Source of the DNA: Alicyclobacillus sp. SP_1
GTDB taxonomy: Bacteria > Bacillota > Bacilli > Alicyclobacillales > Alicyclobacillaceae
Direction: 5' to 3'
NCBI RefSeq assembly: GCF_024706985.1
Contig: NZ_JAMCCX010000012.1
Location: 1 to 64,000 of the forward strand
Length of the DNA stretch: 64,000 nucleotides
Shown: positions 51,205 through 60,421 of the stretch, one piece after another
Numbering within the stretch: the first letter of the stretch is position 1
Layout of the letters: each line of letters starts with the position of its first letter
The notes under the pieces: generated by a model
The model's database searches: none
What the model was told of the DNA's origin: nothing
What the model saw: only the letters and a program-made list of their open reading frames with translations
Program-made: the position numbers and the translations under genes

Positions 51205-52251
51205 TCAGTCCAAGTCACCAGCATCATCCTCGACAAAAACATCCGCGGCAGATGAAACTCCAGCATTGAGATGGAAATGTTCTCTTATTTTCCGTTCGAT
51301 TGAATCGGCAACTTCAGGATGTTCCTTCAGGTAGATTTTCGCATTCTCTCTTCCCTGGCCGATGCGCTCATCTGCATAGGAGTACCATGCCCCACTCTTT
51401 TGCACAATGTCTAAATCGGCCGCCATGTCCACTAAGCTCGCTACCTTGGAAATACCTTCGCCAAACATGATGTCTACATCCACCTGCTTAAACGGAGGAG
51501 CCACCTTGTTTTTTACAACTTTAATACGTGTCCGACTGCCGACGACGTCATTCCCTTGCTTTATAGACTCTGCTCGGCGAATTTCCAAGCGGACAGTCGA
51601 GTAGAACTTGAGTGCACGGCCGCCGGTAGTCGTCTCTGGATTGCCGAACATCACGCCAACTTTTTCCCGAATTTGATTAATAAAAATAGCAATGGTCTTT
51701 GACTTAGAGATAGCTCCGGCCAGTTTGCGAAGTGCTTGCGACATCAAGCGGGCCTGTAAACCAACGTGAGAGTCACCCATATCGCCTTCTAATTCATTCT
51801 TTGGAACCAACGCTGCTACCGAATCAATCACAACTATCTCGACCGCCCCACTTCTCACCAGAGCCTCGGCAATCTCCAGGGCCTGTTCCCCGGTATCCGG
51901 CTGAGAAATAAGCATCTCATCGATATCTACGCCTAACTTAGACGCATATACCGGGTCTAGTGCATGTTCTGCATCAATATAGGCAGCTTGTCCGCCGCGT
52001 TTTTGAACTTCTGCTACCGCATGTAGCGCGACGGTCGTCTTGCCAGAAGACTCTGGGCCGTAAACCTCTATGATACGTCCTCGCGGCAGCCCGCCTACAC
52101 CGAGAGCAATATCAAGCGCAATGCAACCGGTCGAGACAGTTTCCACATTCATACTGGCAGAAGCTTCACCTAATTTCATAATGGAACCTTTGCCAAATTG
52201 TTTTTCAATCTGCTTCAGAGCCATGTCTAAAGCGGCCTGTTTGTCACCCAT
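51205..52251 (-). CDS. recA: Recombinase RecA
   Basis: RecA, 348 aa, catalyses homologous strand exchange and triggers LexA self-cleavage. It begins [21 protein letters not shown]; Walker A GPESSGKT is at 65-72, followed by [21 protein letters not shown], the L1 and L2 DNA-binding loops ([37 protein letters not shown]) and the usual acidic tail ([11 protein letters not shown]). The frame is intact with no intein. A LexA-type operator and a SigA-like promoter lie about 100 bp upstream (52344-52382). In some spore formers cinA and recA share a transcript; here a DEAD-box helicase gene and a terminator lie between them. Confidence 0.98.
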   Translation of the reverse strand: MGDKQAALDMALKQIEKQFGKGSIMKLGEASASMNVETVSTGCIALDIALGVGGLPRGRIIEVYGPESSGKTTVALHAVAEVQKRGGQAAYIDAEHALDPVYASKLGVDIDEMLISQPDTGEQALEIAEALVRSGAVEIVVIDSVAALVPKNELEGDMGDSHVGLQARLMSQALRKLAGAISKSKTIAIFINQIREKVGVMFGNPETTTGGRALKFYSTVRLEIRRAESIKQGNDVVGSRTRIKVVKNKVAPPFKQVDVDIMFGEGISKVASLVDMAADLDIVQKSGAWYSYADERIGQGRENAKIYLKEHPEVADSIERKIREHFHLNAGVSSAADVFVEDDAGDLD

Positions 52252-52343
52252 ACTGCACCTCTCTCTTTCCTAAATCCTGATACGGACTATCGCCAAGTCC
52301 TCTACTTATAGATTCGCAAGTCAAATGACCGTTCCTGCTCTCT

Positions 52344-52371
52344 ATTGTATCAATCTCTATCAATTAAGCAA
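52344..52371 (-). promoter_or_regulatory. recA promoter
   Basis: TTGCTT (52366-52371) and TACAAT (52344-52349) are spaced by 16 bp on the minus strand, with the -35 box overlapping the LexA site. The resulting leader would be about 85 nt. Confidence 0.65.
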
Positions 52372-52382
52372 ACGTTTGTTCG
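52369..52382 (-). promoter_or_regulatory. LexA (SOS) operator of recA
   Basis: CGAACAAACGTTTG on the minus strand fits the Gram-positive SOS box, CGAAC-N4-GTTYG, nearly perfectly. It overlaps the recA -35 region, the right place for repression. Confidence 0.85.
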
Positions 52383-52398
52383 TCATCTTAGGTTATAA

Positions 52399-52424
52399 AA
52401 GCGGGTGGAATTCCATCCACCCGC
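52399..52424 (-). terminator. Terminator of the DEAD-box helicase gene
   Basis: GCGGGTGGA and TCCACCCGC form a 9-bp stem (52401-52424), followed on the minus strand by TTTTATAA. Confidence 0.85.
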
Positions 52425-52509
52425 ACTGACTGCATTTAGAAAGTAAACTCTCCCAAGAATCTTCCAAAAGCCCCTCGATTTACGGACACTTGAGATGTGC
52501 AAGGACAAT

Positions 52510-54093
52510 CTAACTGCGCACTCGAGTACGCGGTTTGGCTGGCTCTAAATTGACCCTTGCTCCATTGATTCGGCTCTGCCTCAACGCCTCGTAGACAAAC
52601 GGTGCAGACTCTTCCTCAATCTCAATGAACGTAAAGCGGTCAAAAATATCGATTTTCCCAACCGCTTGCCCAGGTACCCCGGCTTCGTCAGAGATAGCTC
52701 GAACAAAATCCGCCGGCGACATTCTGGCCATGCGTCCAATATTGACGAAGAAGCGAACCATTCCTGGCGAAGCTCCGGTATCTCCGAAATCATAATCCGG
52801 CTTTTCTTCTGCTTGCAGGTCACCGGCAGACGCTATTTTGAGCGATGCACAAGCAATGTCGATAGGATCGTAATCATCAATGACACTGCCCAAAACAGCG
52901 CGGTAGTGCGCAAGTCCTCCATCTTGAATGGCTTCGATGATTCGATTGCGCCAGATTTCCGCTTGACGCTCTGCCACATCGGCAAGCGACGGTACATCTC
53001 GAAGAATCATCGTCGACTTTGTCTCGCGTTCGATTTGTTTGAGTAACTTAAACTCCCGAGGATTGACGAGCGTAATGGCTAAACCTTGTTTTCCCGCACG
53101 TCCCGTTCTGCCAATACGGTGAACGTAGGACTCTGGGTCTTGAGGAATGTCGTAATTGATGACGTGTGTCACATTGTCCACATCAATGCCTCGCGCGGCG
53201 ACATCCGTCGCCACCAAGAGCTCAATTTCGTTGGTCCGAAAACGTTTCATGACTCTGTCCCGCTGAGCTTGACTCAAATCTCCATGCAAGCCATCAACCA
53301 AGTATCCGCGAGCAATCAGCGCTTCAACCAACTCATCGACACCGCGCTTCGTGCGGCAGAAGATAATCCCCAGGGAAACTTCTTCTGAGTCGATAATGCG
53401 ACACAAGCTTTCCAATTTGTTGCGTTCTAAAATCTTGTAGTACACCTGATCAATGCGCGGCACTGTCACTTCCCCGCGATTAACCGTTACATGCTCAGGA
53501 TTTTTCATATACCGTCCGCTCAAACGGCGAACTTCACTGGGAAACGTAGCCGAGAACAACAGGGTTTGCCGAGTAGCCGGCGTCTCCTGTAAAATAGTTT
53601 CAATATCTTCGATGAATCCCATATCCAACATCTCATCCGCTTCATCGAGAACGACCGTGCGCACTTGATTCAACTTCAAAGTACCACGGCGAATGTGGTC
53701 GAGAATGCGCCCAGGCGTACCTATGACAATTTGCACCCCTTGTTGCAAGGTGCGAATCTGATGCCCAATGGATTGTCCTCCGTAGATAGGAAGAGCCCGT
53801 ACTCGCTTATACTTAGCAATCTTCCGAAACTCACCGGCAACCTGAATGGCCAACTCCCGAGTCGGAGTCAAGATGAGAGCTTGCACAAACGGATCCGTCG
53901 TGGCCGTCTCTACCACCGGCAGGCCAAACGCAGCGGTCTTTCCGGTACCTGTCTGTGCTTGTCCAATCACATCGACACCCGTCAAAATTAACGGCATGGC
54001 CGCCGCTTGAATTGGGGATGGCTCTTCATACCCCATTTCATCAATCGCTTGCTGGACTTTCCGACCAAAATGAAACTCTTCAAATGAACTCAT
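52510..54093 (-). CDS. DEAD-box RNA helicase (CshA/DeaD type)
   Basis: This 527-aa protein is a DEAD-box RNA helicase. Motifs occur in order: the Q-motif region FGRKVQQAIDEMGYEEPSPIQ, motif I AQTGTGKT, PTRELA, TPGR, the DEAD box VLDEADEML, SATF, and the second-domain motifs FCRTKRGVDEL, ATDVAARGID and HRIGRTGRAG. The C-terminal domain (FFVNIGRMARMSPADFVRAI, then IDIFDRFTFIEIEEE) matches the DbpA RNA-binding fold, which targets helicases to structured RNA such as 23S rRNA. Likely work includes ribosome assembly or RNA decay together with RNase Y. It has its own terminator and lies between cinA and recA. Confidence 0.95.
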   Translation of the reverse strand: MSSFEEFHFGRKVQQAIDEMGYEEPSPIQAAAMPLILTGVDVIGQAQTGTGKTAAFGLPVVETATTDPFVQALILTPTRELAIQVAGEFRKIAKYKRVRALPIYGGQSIGHQIRTLQQGVQIVIGTPGRILDHIRRGTLKLNQVRTVVLDEADEMLDMGFIEDIETILQETPATRQTLLFSATFPSEVRRLSGRYMKNPEHVTVNRGEVTVPRIDQVYYKILERNKLESLCRIIDSEEVSLGIIFCRTKRGVDELVEALIARGYLVDGLHGDLSQAQRDRVMKRFRTNEIELLVATDVAARGIDVDNVTHVINYDIPQDPESYVHRIGRTGRAGKQGLAITLVNPREFKLLKQIERETKSTMILRDVPSLADVAERQAEIWRNRIIEAIQDGGLAHYRAVLGSVIDDYDPIDIACASLKIASAGDLQAEEKPDYDFGDTGASPGMVRFFVNIGRMARMSPADFVRAISDEAGVPGQAVGKIDIFDRFTFIEIEEESAPFVYEALRQSRINGARVNLEPAKPRTRVRS

Positions 54094-54224
54094 AATCTCA
54101 CCTTCCTGAATCTCTCCATTGAAGCACGAACGTCTTTGTCTCGAACTTTCGTGAACTTCTTATGTCTACGTCCTTCTTCCGAAAACGCACATGCACGCTC
54201 TCTTGCATGACACGAGCTATCGCC

Positions 54225-55484
54225 TCACACGACGTTATCGTCAGTTTGCATGGCTTGCCAGAGGCGCCACAAAGCCTGTTTGGCGGCACGAATTCGAATC
54301 TGCTCGCGAGAACCGCGAAATTGCATGCGAAACGTTTGCACTTCTTGGCGTCCATTGACCAATCCTACATAAACCAAACCGACTGGTTTTTCGGGAGTTC
54401 CACCATCAGGTCCGGCAATTCCTGTGATGGATATTGCAAAATCAGATTTTGCCACCCTCTGCACACCGACAGCCATCGCTTCAGCCGTCTCTGCCGAGAC
54501 CGCCCCGTAGAGCTCAAGCACGTCTTGCGGAACACCAAGCACATTCACTTTGACGTCATTTGCATACGATATGACGCCGCCCACAAAGGCCGACGAAGAA
54601 CCCCGCTGCGAAGTCAACATGGCACCCAATAGTCCGCCTGTACAACTCTCCGCAACCGACAATGTGGCACTTTTCTGCGTCAAGCGCGACAGCGTGACAC
54701 TGACCAACGAATCGTCATCCACGCCGTAAATATAGTTTGGGAAACGCCGGCGCAATTCAGTCTCGATGGGTTCAATTTTCGCCAGTGCCTGTTCTTCTGA
54801 AGTCGCATGAGCTGTGATTCGCAGTAACATTTCACCTTCACCTGCGAGCGGTGCCACCGTTGGGTTCTGCCCCTGCGTCAGATCTCTCACGCTCTCATCG
54901 ACATCAGACTCGCCAATACCACAAAAGCGCACGATGCGCGAACGAACCACATCTCCCGCTCCAAAAATCGCTCTCAGGCGCGGCAAGACCTGATTCGCCA
55001 ACATCGGCTTCATTTCCAGCGGAGGACCGGGCAGAAGAAAGAAGTGAACTCCGCTATCCTCGACATATTGGCCAGGCGCCGTTCCGTTCGGATTATCTAA
55101 CATCTGTCCACCGACAATGCTGAGAGCTTGCTTTCGATTCGCCTCCGGCATAGGTCGATTGCGGTGAGCAAAGTAAGACAACAGATGACGCAGAGACTCC
55201 GCATCTTCGTGCATGTCCCGCCCCAGAAACTTGGCCAGAGCCTCTTTGGTCAAGTCATCATCCGTTGGACCGAGGCCGCCAGTGACAACGACGACGTTCG
55301 ATCTCGCTGCAGCCAACCGAAATGCTGCCACCACTCTTTCCAAGTTATCTCCAACGGCGCTATGGTGATAAACGAAGAAACCTTCTTTCGCAAATTCGGC
55401 CGAAATATACTGCGCATGACTGTTGTTAATTTGACCGAGCAACAGCTCCGACCCGACCGCGACGAGTTCGGCACGGCACAGCAT
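54225..55484 (-). CDS. cinA: CinA: competence/damage-inducible protein, NMN deamidase family
   Basis: CinA, 419 aa, has two parts. The N-terminal MoCF-like domain (residues 1 to about 170) begins RAELVAVGSELLLGQINNSHAQYIS and contains VVTGGLGPTDDDLTKEAL, forming the pyrophosphatase/COG1058 part. The C-terminal PncC domain (LSRLTQKSATLSVAESCTGGLLGAMLT, then SDFAISITGIAGPDGGTPEKPVGLVYVG) is an NMN amidohydrolase domain used in pyridine-nucleotide recycling. ATG 55484 is taken as the start, with GGAG 11 bp upstream. It follows pgsA with a 16-bp gap, the usual Bacillus order. Confidence 0.95.
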   Translation of the reverse strand: MLCRAELVAVGSELLLGQINNSHAQYISAEFAKEGFFVYHHSAVGDNLERVVAAFRLAAARSNVVVVTGGLGPTDDDLTKEALAKFLGRDMHEDAESLRHLLSYFAHRNRPMPEANRKQALSIVGGQMLDNPNGTAPGQYVEDSGVHFFLLPGPPLEMKPMLANQVLPRLRAIFGAGDVVRSRIVRFCGIGESDVDESVRDLTQGQNPTVAPLAGEGEMLLRITAHATSEEQALAKIEPIETELRRRFPNYIYGVDDDSLVSVTLSRLTQKSATLSVAESCTGGLLGAMLTSQRGSSSAFVGGVISYANDVKVNVLGVPQDVLELYGAVSAETAEAMAVGVQRVAKSDFAISITGIAGPDGGTPEKPVGLVYVGLVNGRQEVQTFRMQFRGSREQIRIRAAKQALWRLWQAMQTDDNVV

Positions 55485-55500
55485 GGCAACCCACACTCCT

Positions 55501-56097
55501 CTAGCGTGACCCAGAGTTAGCCATGTTCGTGACTTGTTTGTTTTTCACGAAATAGTCCACTCCAGAAGCAACCGTCATGATGACCATTAGGTAGACCATC
55601 AATTGATCGAACGGAAATCCCACGACCGAAAAAGGAAAATTGTTGAGCATCAGCGCCACCATGGCAACAATTTGTGTCACCGTCTTCCATTTCGCCAGCC
55701 GACTTGCCGCAATGACAATCCCTTCGGCTGCAGCTACCAACCGCAAACCCGTGACAGCAAACTCACGACTGATGATGAGAATAGCCACCCAAGCAGCCAA
55801 ACTCTGCATTTCAACCAGAGAGATGAGCACTGCCGAAATGAGCAGTTTGTCTGCCAGTGGGTCAAGAAATTTACCGAAGTTTGTTATCATTTTTCGCTTG
55901 CGCGCGATATATCCGTCCAAACCGTCCGTGCTCGCCGCAACGATAAAGACAAACGCCGCAATCATCTCACTGCCCGTGGTGGTCCGATGATTTATCGTAA
56001 ACGACCAAAAGTCATAATGAATGAGCAGCAAAAAACTGACGACCGGCACAAGAAAAATCCTGGCTAGCGTAATCCGGTTCGCCAGATTCAATCGCAC
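55501..56097 (-). CDS. pgsA: CDP-diacylglycerol-glycerol-3-phosphate phosphatidyltransferase
   Basis: PgsA, 198 aa, makes phosphatidylglycerophosphate, the precursor of phosphatidylglycerol and cardiolipin. The CDP-alcohol phosphotransferase signature DGLDGYIARKRKM...GKFLDPLADK, with all four aspartates, is complete. Several membrane segments are visible (ITLARIFLVPVVSFLLLI, IAAFVFIVAAS, LISAVLISLVEMQ, VAILIISREF, and VYLMVIMTVAS). The loop after the first helix (FWSFTINHRTTTGSE) is longer than in B. subtilis. It is located in the standard rodZ-pgsA-cinA-recA order, with yajQ inserted between rodZ and pgsA. Confidence 0.96.
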   Translation of the reverse strand: MRLNLANRITLARIFLVPVVSFLLLIHYDFWSFTINHRTTTGSEMIAAFVFIVAASTDGLDGYIARKRKMITNFGKFLDPLADKLLISAVLISLVEMQSLAAWVAILIISREFAVTGLRLVAAAEGIVIAASRLAKWKTVTQIVAMVALMLNNFPFSVVGFPFDQLMVYLMVIMTVASGVDYFVKNKQVTNMANSGSR

Positions 56098-56225
56098 ACA
56101 CGCCCCAATCGGTTAGAGTACGCGTTGGCCGCAGAATCCGCAACACTTATGCTCTCCCGGCAATAGGAAAAAAGGTGAAAGATCTCGGTCGATTCCACGC
56201 TCAACGCTATCATACCACATCCGCT

Positions 56226-56720
56226 TCAAGAACGATAATTTACGAACTGCAAAGCAATCGGTAGTTCCTCCGCCCGGAGTAAAGACATGACACTTTGCAA
56301 ATCATCGCGGCTTTTGCCTGAGACTCGAACCTGGTCACCTTGAATTTGAGCTTGAACCTTGATTTTACTGTCGCGAATCAGTTTCGTAATTTTTTTAGCG
56401 ACATCCGCGTCAATCCCTTGTTGCAGCTGAAACACTTGACGCACCGTGCCTCCTGCGGCCGGTTCCACTTTTCCAGGTTTCAGAGCTTGCAAGGGCACTT
56501 CTCGCTTGACCAGCTTAGAACGCAACACGTCGAGGAGCTGTGTGAGTTTGAACTCGTCGTCAGAAATCAACGTGATGCTCTCGTCATCGAATTGAATGTC
56601 ACTCTTGCTCCCCTTAAAGTCAAATCGCGTCTCCACTTCTTTACGAGCTTGCTGAATGGCATTCCCGACTTCCGTCAACGAAACTTCTGAGACAATATCG
56701 AACGATGCATCTTTTGCCAC
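56226..56720 (-). CDS. YajQ-family nucleotide-binding protein
   Basis: This 164-aa protein belongs to the YajQ (UPF0234) family, with two ferredoxin-like domains. The N terminus [21 protein letters not shown] and the conserved [11 protein letters not shown] are clear, as is the central [18 protein letters not shown] and the ending [11 protein letters not shown]. Members bind nucleotides, c-di-GMP in Xanthomonas, or RNA. GTG 56720 is chosen because GGAGG lies seven bases upstream; the longer frame up to 56738 would contain that site. It sits between rodZ and pgsA, where B. subtilis has no such gene. Confidence 0.92.
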   Translation of the reverse strand: MAKDASFDIVSEVSLTEVGNAIQQARKEVETRFDFKGSKSDIQFDDESITLISDDEFKLTQLLDVLRSKLVKREVPLQALKPGKVEPAAGGTVRQVFQLQQGIDADVAKKITKLIRDSKIKVQAQIQGDQVRVSGKSRDDLQSVMSLLRAEELPIALQFVNYRS

Positions 56721-56795
56721 ATGAATTCCTCCTGGCACTCGCGACTTTGCCCGTACGCACGGAGCAGTTATCCTCCGATGATTATAGCGAAAAAC

Positions 56796-57800
56796 TTAAG
56801 ACGATTGCCGTTCAATGAGCACATTAATGGGCACTTTTACGTCAGGCAATGTCAAAGCGTGGCCGTCCACCTTCACCGACGCTCCCGGGACATTGCCAAC
56901 GCGAATCAGCATGCTGTGGCTACTGGTCCACGAACGAGATGTGCCTGAGGCGAGCAACAAGCTTGGATTGACGACCGTACCGTCGTCCTGAACTTCAAGC
57001 CAGCATCCATTCGCAGAAGTGGCAGTCACCGTCACTAACATCGTCTGTGGACTCGACACTCGATAGGTCATCTGTCCGTTCTGGAATGCAAGGGGCGTGA
57101 CCGAAAAATTGCTGCTGGCCGAAGTGTAAGTTTTAGCGGCAGTCGACGTCTTCGGCGGTTTTGGCGACGAACTTTGAGTGGAGCTTGTCGTAAGCGGGCT
57201 TGTGGGAGGCGTCGCTGTCCCGGTTACCGAAGTGGAAGGAGGGACCGTTGCCGTTACTGCTCCAGTCCCCGGTGCCTTCTTCATTCCATGTCCATGATTG
57301 AGGACATAAGCTCCTGCAGCAATCAAAGCCAGACCAACAATGACCACTGCGGCTTGCGATGTCCCGTTCCAGGCTAGCAGCCGACGAGACGGTTTTCCAT
57401 CGCGCTGACCACTTTTCCCCGACTGATTACGCTGCTGTTGGCTGTCTGAACCAGCACTCTTTTGCTCAGACTTCCCGTCTTCCCGAGCGAGTCCACGGTC
57501 TTCCCCTGATTTCTTCTGCGGCTCCAAAACGGCGGACTGCTCAACTCGCTTCATCCTCGCCACCTGAGCATCGAGTTCGGCAAGCAGTGCTTGTCCGTCC
57601 ATACCCAATACATCCGCATAGGACCGCACAAATCCGCGAGCGTACACATCACCGGGAAGAAAGTCCCATTCGCCGTTCTCCAGCGCTTTGAGATAATGCG
57701 TTCTTATCTTCGTTCGATCCGCCACTTCATCAAGGGATAGTCCTTGAGACTCTCGGGTGTCTTTTAGCCGTTGCCCCAAGTCTCGAACCAATGAGTTCAC
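56796..57800 (-). CDS. rodZ: RodZ-like cell-shape protein (YmfM)
   Basis: This 334-aa protein has the RodZ plan. The N-terminal helix-turn-helix (RLKDTRESQGLSLDEVADRTKIRTHYLKALENGEWDFLP followed by YARGFVRSYADVLG) binds MreB rather than DNA. A basic Lys/Arg/Gln linker leads to one membrane helix (AAVVIVGLALIAAGAYVL), a Thr/Pro/Ser-rich extracellular linker and a beta-rich domain of the DUF4115 type (MLVTVTATSANGCWLEVQDDG). GTG 57800 follows AAGGAG by eight bases. In rods RodZ links MreB to the wall-synthesis machinery. Position before pgsA and after the DUF3388 gene equals that of ymfM in B. subtilis. Confidence 0.93.
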   Translation of the reverse strand: MNSLVRDLGQRLKDTRESQGLSLDEVADRTKIRTHYLKALENGEWDFLPGDVYARGFVRSYADVLGMDGQALLAELDAQVARMKRVEQSAVLEPQKKSGEDRGLAREDGKSEQKSAGSDSQQQRNQSGKSGQRDGKPSRRLLAWNGTSQAAVVIVGLALIAAGAYVLNHGHGMKKAPGTGAVTATVPPSTSVTGTATPPTSPLTTSSTQSSSPKPPKTSTAAKTYTSASSNFSVTPLAFQNGQMTYRVSSPQTMLVTVTATSANGCWLEVQDDGTVVNPSLLLASGTSRSWTSSHSMLIRVGNVPGASVKVDGHALTLPDVKVPINVLIERQSS

Positions 57801-57866
57801 TCAGATAACTCCTTCCCTGCGCTTAAGAGCTAACTTCCTCCACAGCCTTGTCATTCATCGCCAAAC

Positions 57867-58694
57867 TTACTCATTCCAGCGAGCAGCTTCTCGCTCATAT
57901 TGATCGTATTGAATTTCTTCATCGGGATCGCGACGAAGTTCAATGACATAGTCAAACAAGTCCCAGTTATACCGTGAGTGTCGCACAAAAATATCGGGAT
58001 GTTCAATCACAATCGGAGCAGAGAAGCGCAGAACATCATCGACACAGCGCTGATGCCCTTCATCACCACGAAAGCTAGACACGGCACCATCAATAATGTA
58101 AACAAATTGGTCGCTAATAAAGTCGTCAGGCGGCAGCGAGCGAAGAATGGTCTGTTTGAGGAGAGTCGACGAGACAAAAAACCATCGCTTATTTGCATAG
58201 ACACTGGCAGCCACAATCGATTCCGTTTTGCCGACACGCGGCTGACCGCGCAATCCGATAACCTGTCGCCCAGGTCTTTTTAAAAGTTCGCCCATGAAAT
58301 CGACAAGAACCCCTAATTCATCGCGCACAAATCGATAGGTCTTCGTTTCACTGTCGCTGCGTTCAATGAAACGTCCGTGGCGAAGCGCAAGGCGGTCTCG
58401 CAACGCTGGCGTCCGCAGCGCATCCAATTCGACATCTTCAATGGAACCAAGCATGATCTTTAACGCCTCAATGCTGTCCTGCCGATCCGTTAAAAGCAAA
58501 AACCCACGACGGTGCTCGGATACACTTGCCAGCTGCATAATGTTAAATCCGAGCATACCGAGCAACGACGCAATGTCTCCGAGTAAACCTGGTCGGTTCC
58601 TGCGAATTCGATATTGAAAATACAACTCAATCTTATCCTCTTGTGCAATATCGGGAAATTCCGCCAACAAAGACCCCTTCTTTCGGCTAATCAA
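57867..58694 (-). CDS. DUF3388 protein (YmfK-like)
   Basis: This protein of about 275 aa matches the DUF3388 family (B. subtilis YmfK). An ACT-like domain covers about residues 20-90 (YFQYRIRRNRPGLLGDIASLLGMLGFNIMQL and FLLLTDRQDSIEALK), and the rest contains a P-loop-like GLRGQPRVGKTESIVAAS, so the protein may bind both a small ligand and a nucleotide. Function is unknown. The first TTG (58694) overlaps the previous stop; TTG 58667 with GAAGGGG just upstream is an alternative start. Its place in front of rodZ is conserved in Bacillaceae. Confidence 0.85.
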   Translation of the reverse strand: MISRKKGSLLAEFPDIAQEDKIELYFQYRIRRNRPGLLGDIASLLGMLGFNIMQLASVSEHRRGFLLLTDRQDSIEALKIMLGSIEDVELDALRTPALRDRLALRHGRFIERSDSETKTYRFVRDELGVLVDFMGELLKRPGRQVIGLRGQPRVGKTESIVAASVYANKRWFFVSSTLLKQTILRSLPPDDFISDQFVYIIDGAVSSFRGDEGHQRCVDDVLRFSAPIVIEHPDIFVRHSRYNWDLFDYVIELRRDPDEEIQYDQYEREAARWNE

Positions 58695-59791
58695 GATGTA
58701 CCAAAAACACGACTACTCCAGAGCGTGCGAACCGCCGGAGGCAGGTTTGTCCATGCCGAACGAGGATCTACGGTTCCATTCCTAAGACTGTCCTCAACCG
58801 CATGGGATTCGGCCAAGAGAGATGCAGGTAAAGAGCCACTTAAAAACCGTAAAAGAGACTGTGAGTGCACCGTCCGCATACCTGGTTGCCACTTACCCGC
58901 TGCATACTCCGAAAATACGACATTCAGTGCTTCTGGTGACGGCGTGCCGGGAACGGCCACGACAGGCGCAGCGAGACGACTGTCCGACATACTAAAAATT
59001 CGAGACCCACTCGTCTCGAACGAGTGCCGATAACGCGCAACCGATGTAAAACTCAGGACGACTTGAGCTGTATTTGAATAAATGGGAGTCGACGCTACAG
59101 ACGACGGAACATACGTATTGCCGACCGTGGTTCGTGGCGCCGAAGCGACTCCCACTGAAGCACTGATGTGAATTGGTGCGGCCGCGAGATTCGGATTGAC
59201 TGCATAGATACCCGCCAAAGCAGCTTCGACCTCGGAGTGCTGCACAGATGGACTGTGAACTCCGAAAAGCCCCACCGCACGCGTACCGTCTTCCTGCGCC
59301 AAAATTGCCGACAAATAGCCTAGAGCATACGAGACCTCCAAGCGGGAAGGAACCACCGCTTGCCAGGAATTCGGAAGAGACGGCGGTAGAGCTGAGGCAA
59401 CCACGGTCATCTTGATGTCTGTCGGTGCATTCACAGAAAGAACGCGAGCGACATCCGGCTCTGACGGAACCAACACCGCAAGGCCTCCCGGCGACGTCTG
59501 CCCAAACTTCTCAAGTGCTGAAGTCAGTTCCGAGGGTTGTAATTGAAGGACCTCATAGTCGACGCTGTTGCCATTGCCAGAATTCATACCTTCTTCGGCT
59601 GCAGCAACCTTCTGTTCCGACCAGCCCACGGGACGGCCCACGAGTATCACTTCCGCAGCGAGTTTTGGGACGGTCGGCTTCATGTCAGGAAGCACCGGCG
59701 CTCCACACCCGCTTAACGCAAAAATAGTACTCAAGCTTGTCGCAAATACAACGGTTCTTCGAACTCGGTTTTGTTGCTCAGTCATTTTCAT
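58691..59791 (-). CDS. BMP-like substrate-binding lipoprotein
   Basis: This 366-aa predicted lipoprotein has a signal with the lipobox LSGC (TVVFATSLSTIFALSGCG) and a mature domain with the alternating alpha/beta pattern of periplasmic-binding folds (EVILVGRPVGWSEQKVAAAEEGM, GLAVLVPSEPDVARVLSVN, VSYALGYLSAILAQEDGTRAVGLFG). The A-x-x-x-G-x-L-A-A pattern around YALGYLSAIL recalls the BMP/Med family of nucleoside-binding lipoproteins. No ABC permease genes are near, so transport is not indicated; B. subtilis Med, a similar orphan, affects competence. It ends 3 bp into the DUF3388 gene and is probably co-transcribed with it. Confidence 0.7.
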   Translation of the reverse strand: MKMTEQQNRVRRTVVFATSLSTIFALSGCGAPVLPDMKPTVPKLAAEVILVGRPVGWSEQKVAAAEEGMNSGNGNSVDYEVLQLQPSELTSALEKFGQTSPGGLAVLVPSEPDVARVLSVNAPTDIKMTVVASALPPSLPNSWQAVVPSRLEVSYALGYLSAILAQEDGTRAVGLFGVHSPSVQHSEVEAALAGIYAVNPNLAAAPIHISASVGVASAPRTTVGNTYVPSSVASTPIYSNTAQVVLSFTSVARYRHSFETSGSRIFSMSDSRLAAPVVAVPGTPSPEALNVVFSEYAAGKWQPGMRTVHSQSLLRFLSGSLPASLLAESHAVEDSLRNGTVDPRSAWTNLPPAVRTLWSSRVFGTS

Positions 59792-59976
59792 GACGATATT
59801 TTAACACTCCCGAAGCATATTGAATGTTTTTCGCATGCCAATTTTGGAATATTGGGAGATGATGTGCGGATGCGTGGATAGAAAATGCACAAAATTAGTA
59901 TACCATGTTTTTGTAACTCATCTTGCCTTTCTCGCTCTACTCCCTGATAATTGGGTAGGGGAAAGGATGAATTGAC
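59792..59976. other. Divergent intergenic region
   Basis: About 185 bp between the lipoprotein gene (minus) and the 114-aa gene (plus). AT-rich and likely to hold promoters for both, but no confident -35/-10 pair is named. Confidence 0.4.
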
Positions 59977-60321
59977 TTGGTAAACTCCAATGGCGGTGAC
60001 CATTTATCTGTCGCCAAAGCGCTGTATCAACTTGAGTTCTATTTGCAACAACTGAATTTAGGCGTCACGATTAGAGATTTGTATGAGAGAGCATACCGCA
60101 CCAAACGTGGAGACCGATACGACGACCGCTGGCTGACCGTGCTCGACGAAAATCTAGAGGTCCGTGAATCTCTGTCAGAACCGTTCACGACACAATCCGT
60201 TTTAGAAGTATTGATGCGTACAGGCCATGAACCTCTTGTTCGAACCTTGATGAGAGAAATCCGCAATCAAAAAATAGGCTTTACACACATGTATTTGATT
60301 GGCCGTACCTCTCACCATTAA
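59977..60321 (+). CDS. Hypothetical protein, only plus-strand gene in the core region
   Basis: This 114-aa soluble protein starts at TTG 59977, nine bases after AAAGGA. It is mostly helical, with many charged residues (DLYERAYRTKRGDRYDDRW, LVRTLMREIRNQK), and has no signal peptide or known domain. It is the only gene on the plus strand between 28 and 64 kb, which suggests either independent control or a later insertion between spoIIIE and the BMP-like gene. I do not recognise it and cannot suggest a function. Confidence 0.65.
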   Translation: MVNSNGGDHLSVAKALYQLEFYLQQLNLGVTIRDLYERAYRTKRGDRYDDRWLTVLDENLEVRESLSEPFTTQSVLEVLMRTGHEPLVRTLMREIRNQKIGFTHMYLIGRTSHH

Positions 60322-60421
60322 CAAATTTAGCTCCGCTGTAAGAAGGCTCGGAACAGTGTCGTCACATGGCGTGCCGATTCATGCCACTATGCAACGCCCA
60401 TAGTTGCTCTGCGTCTTGCTT

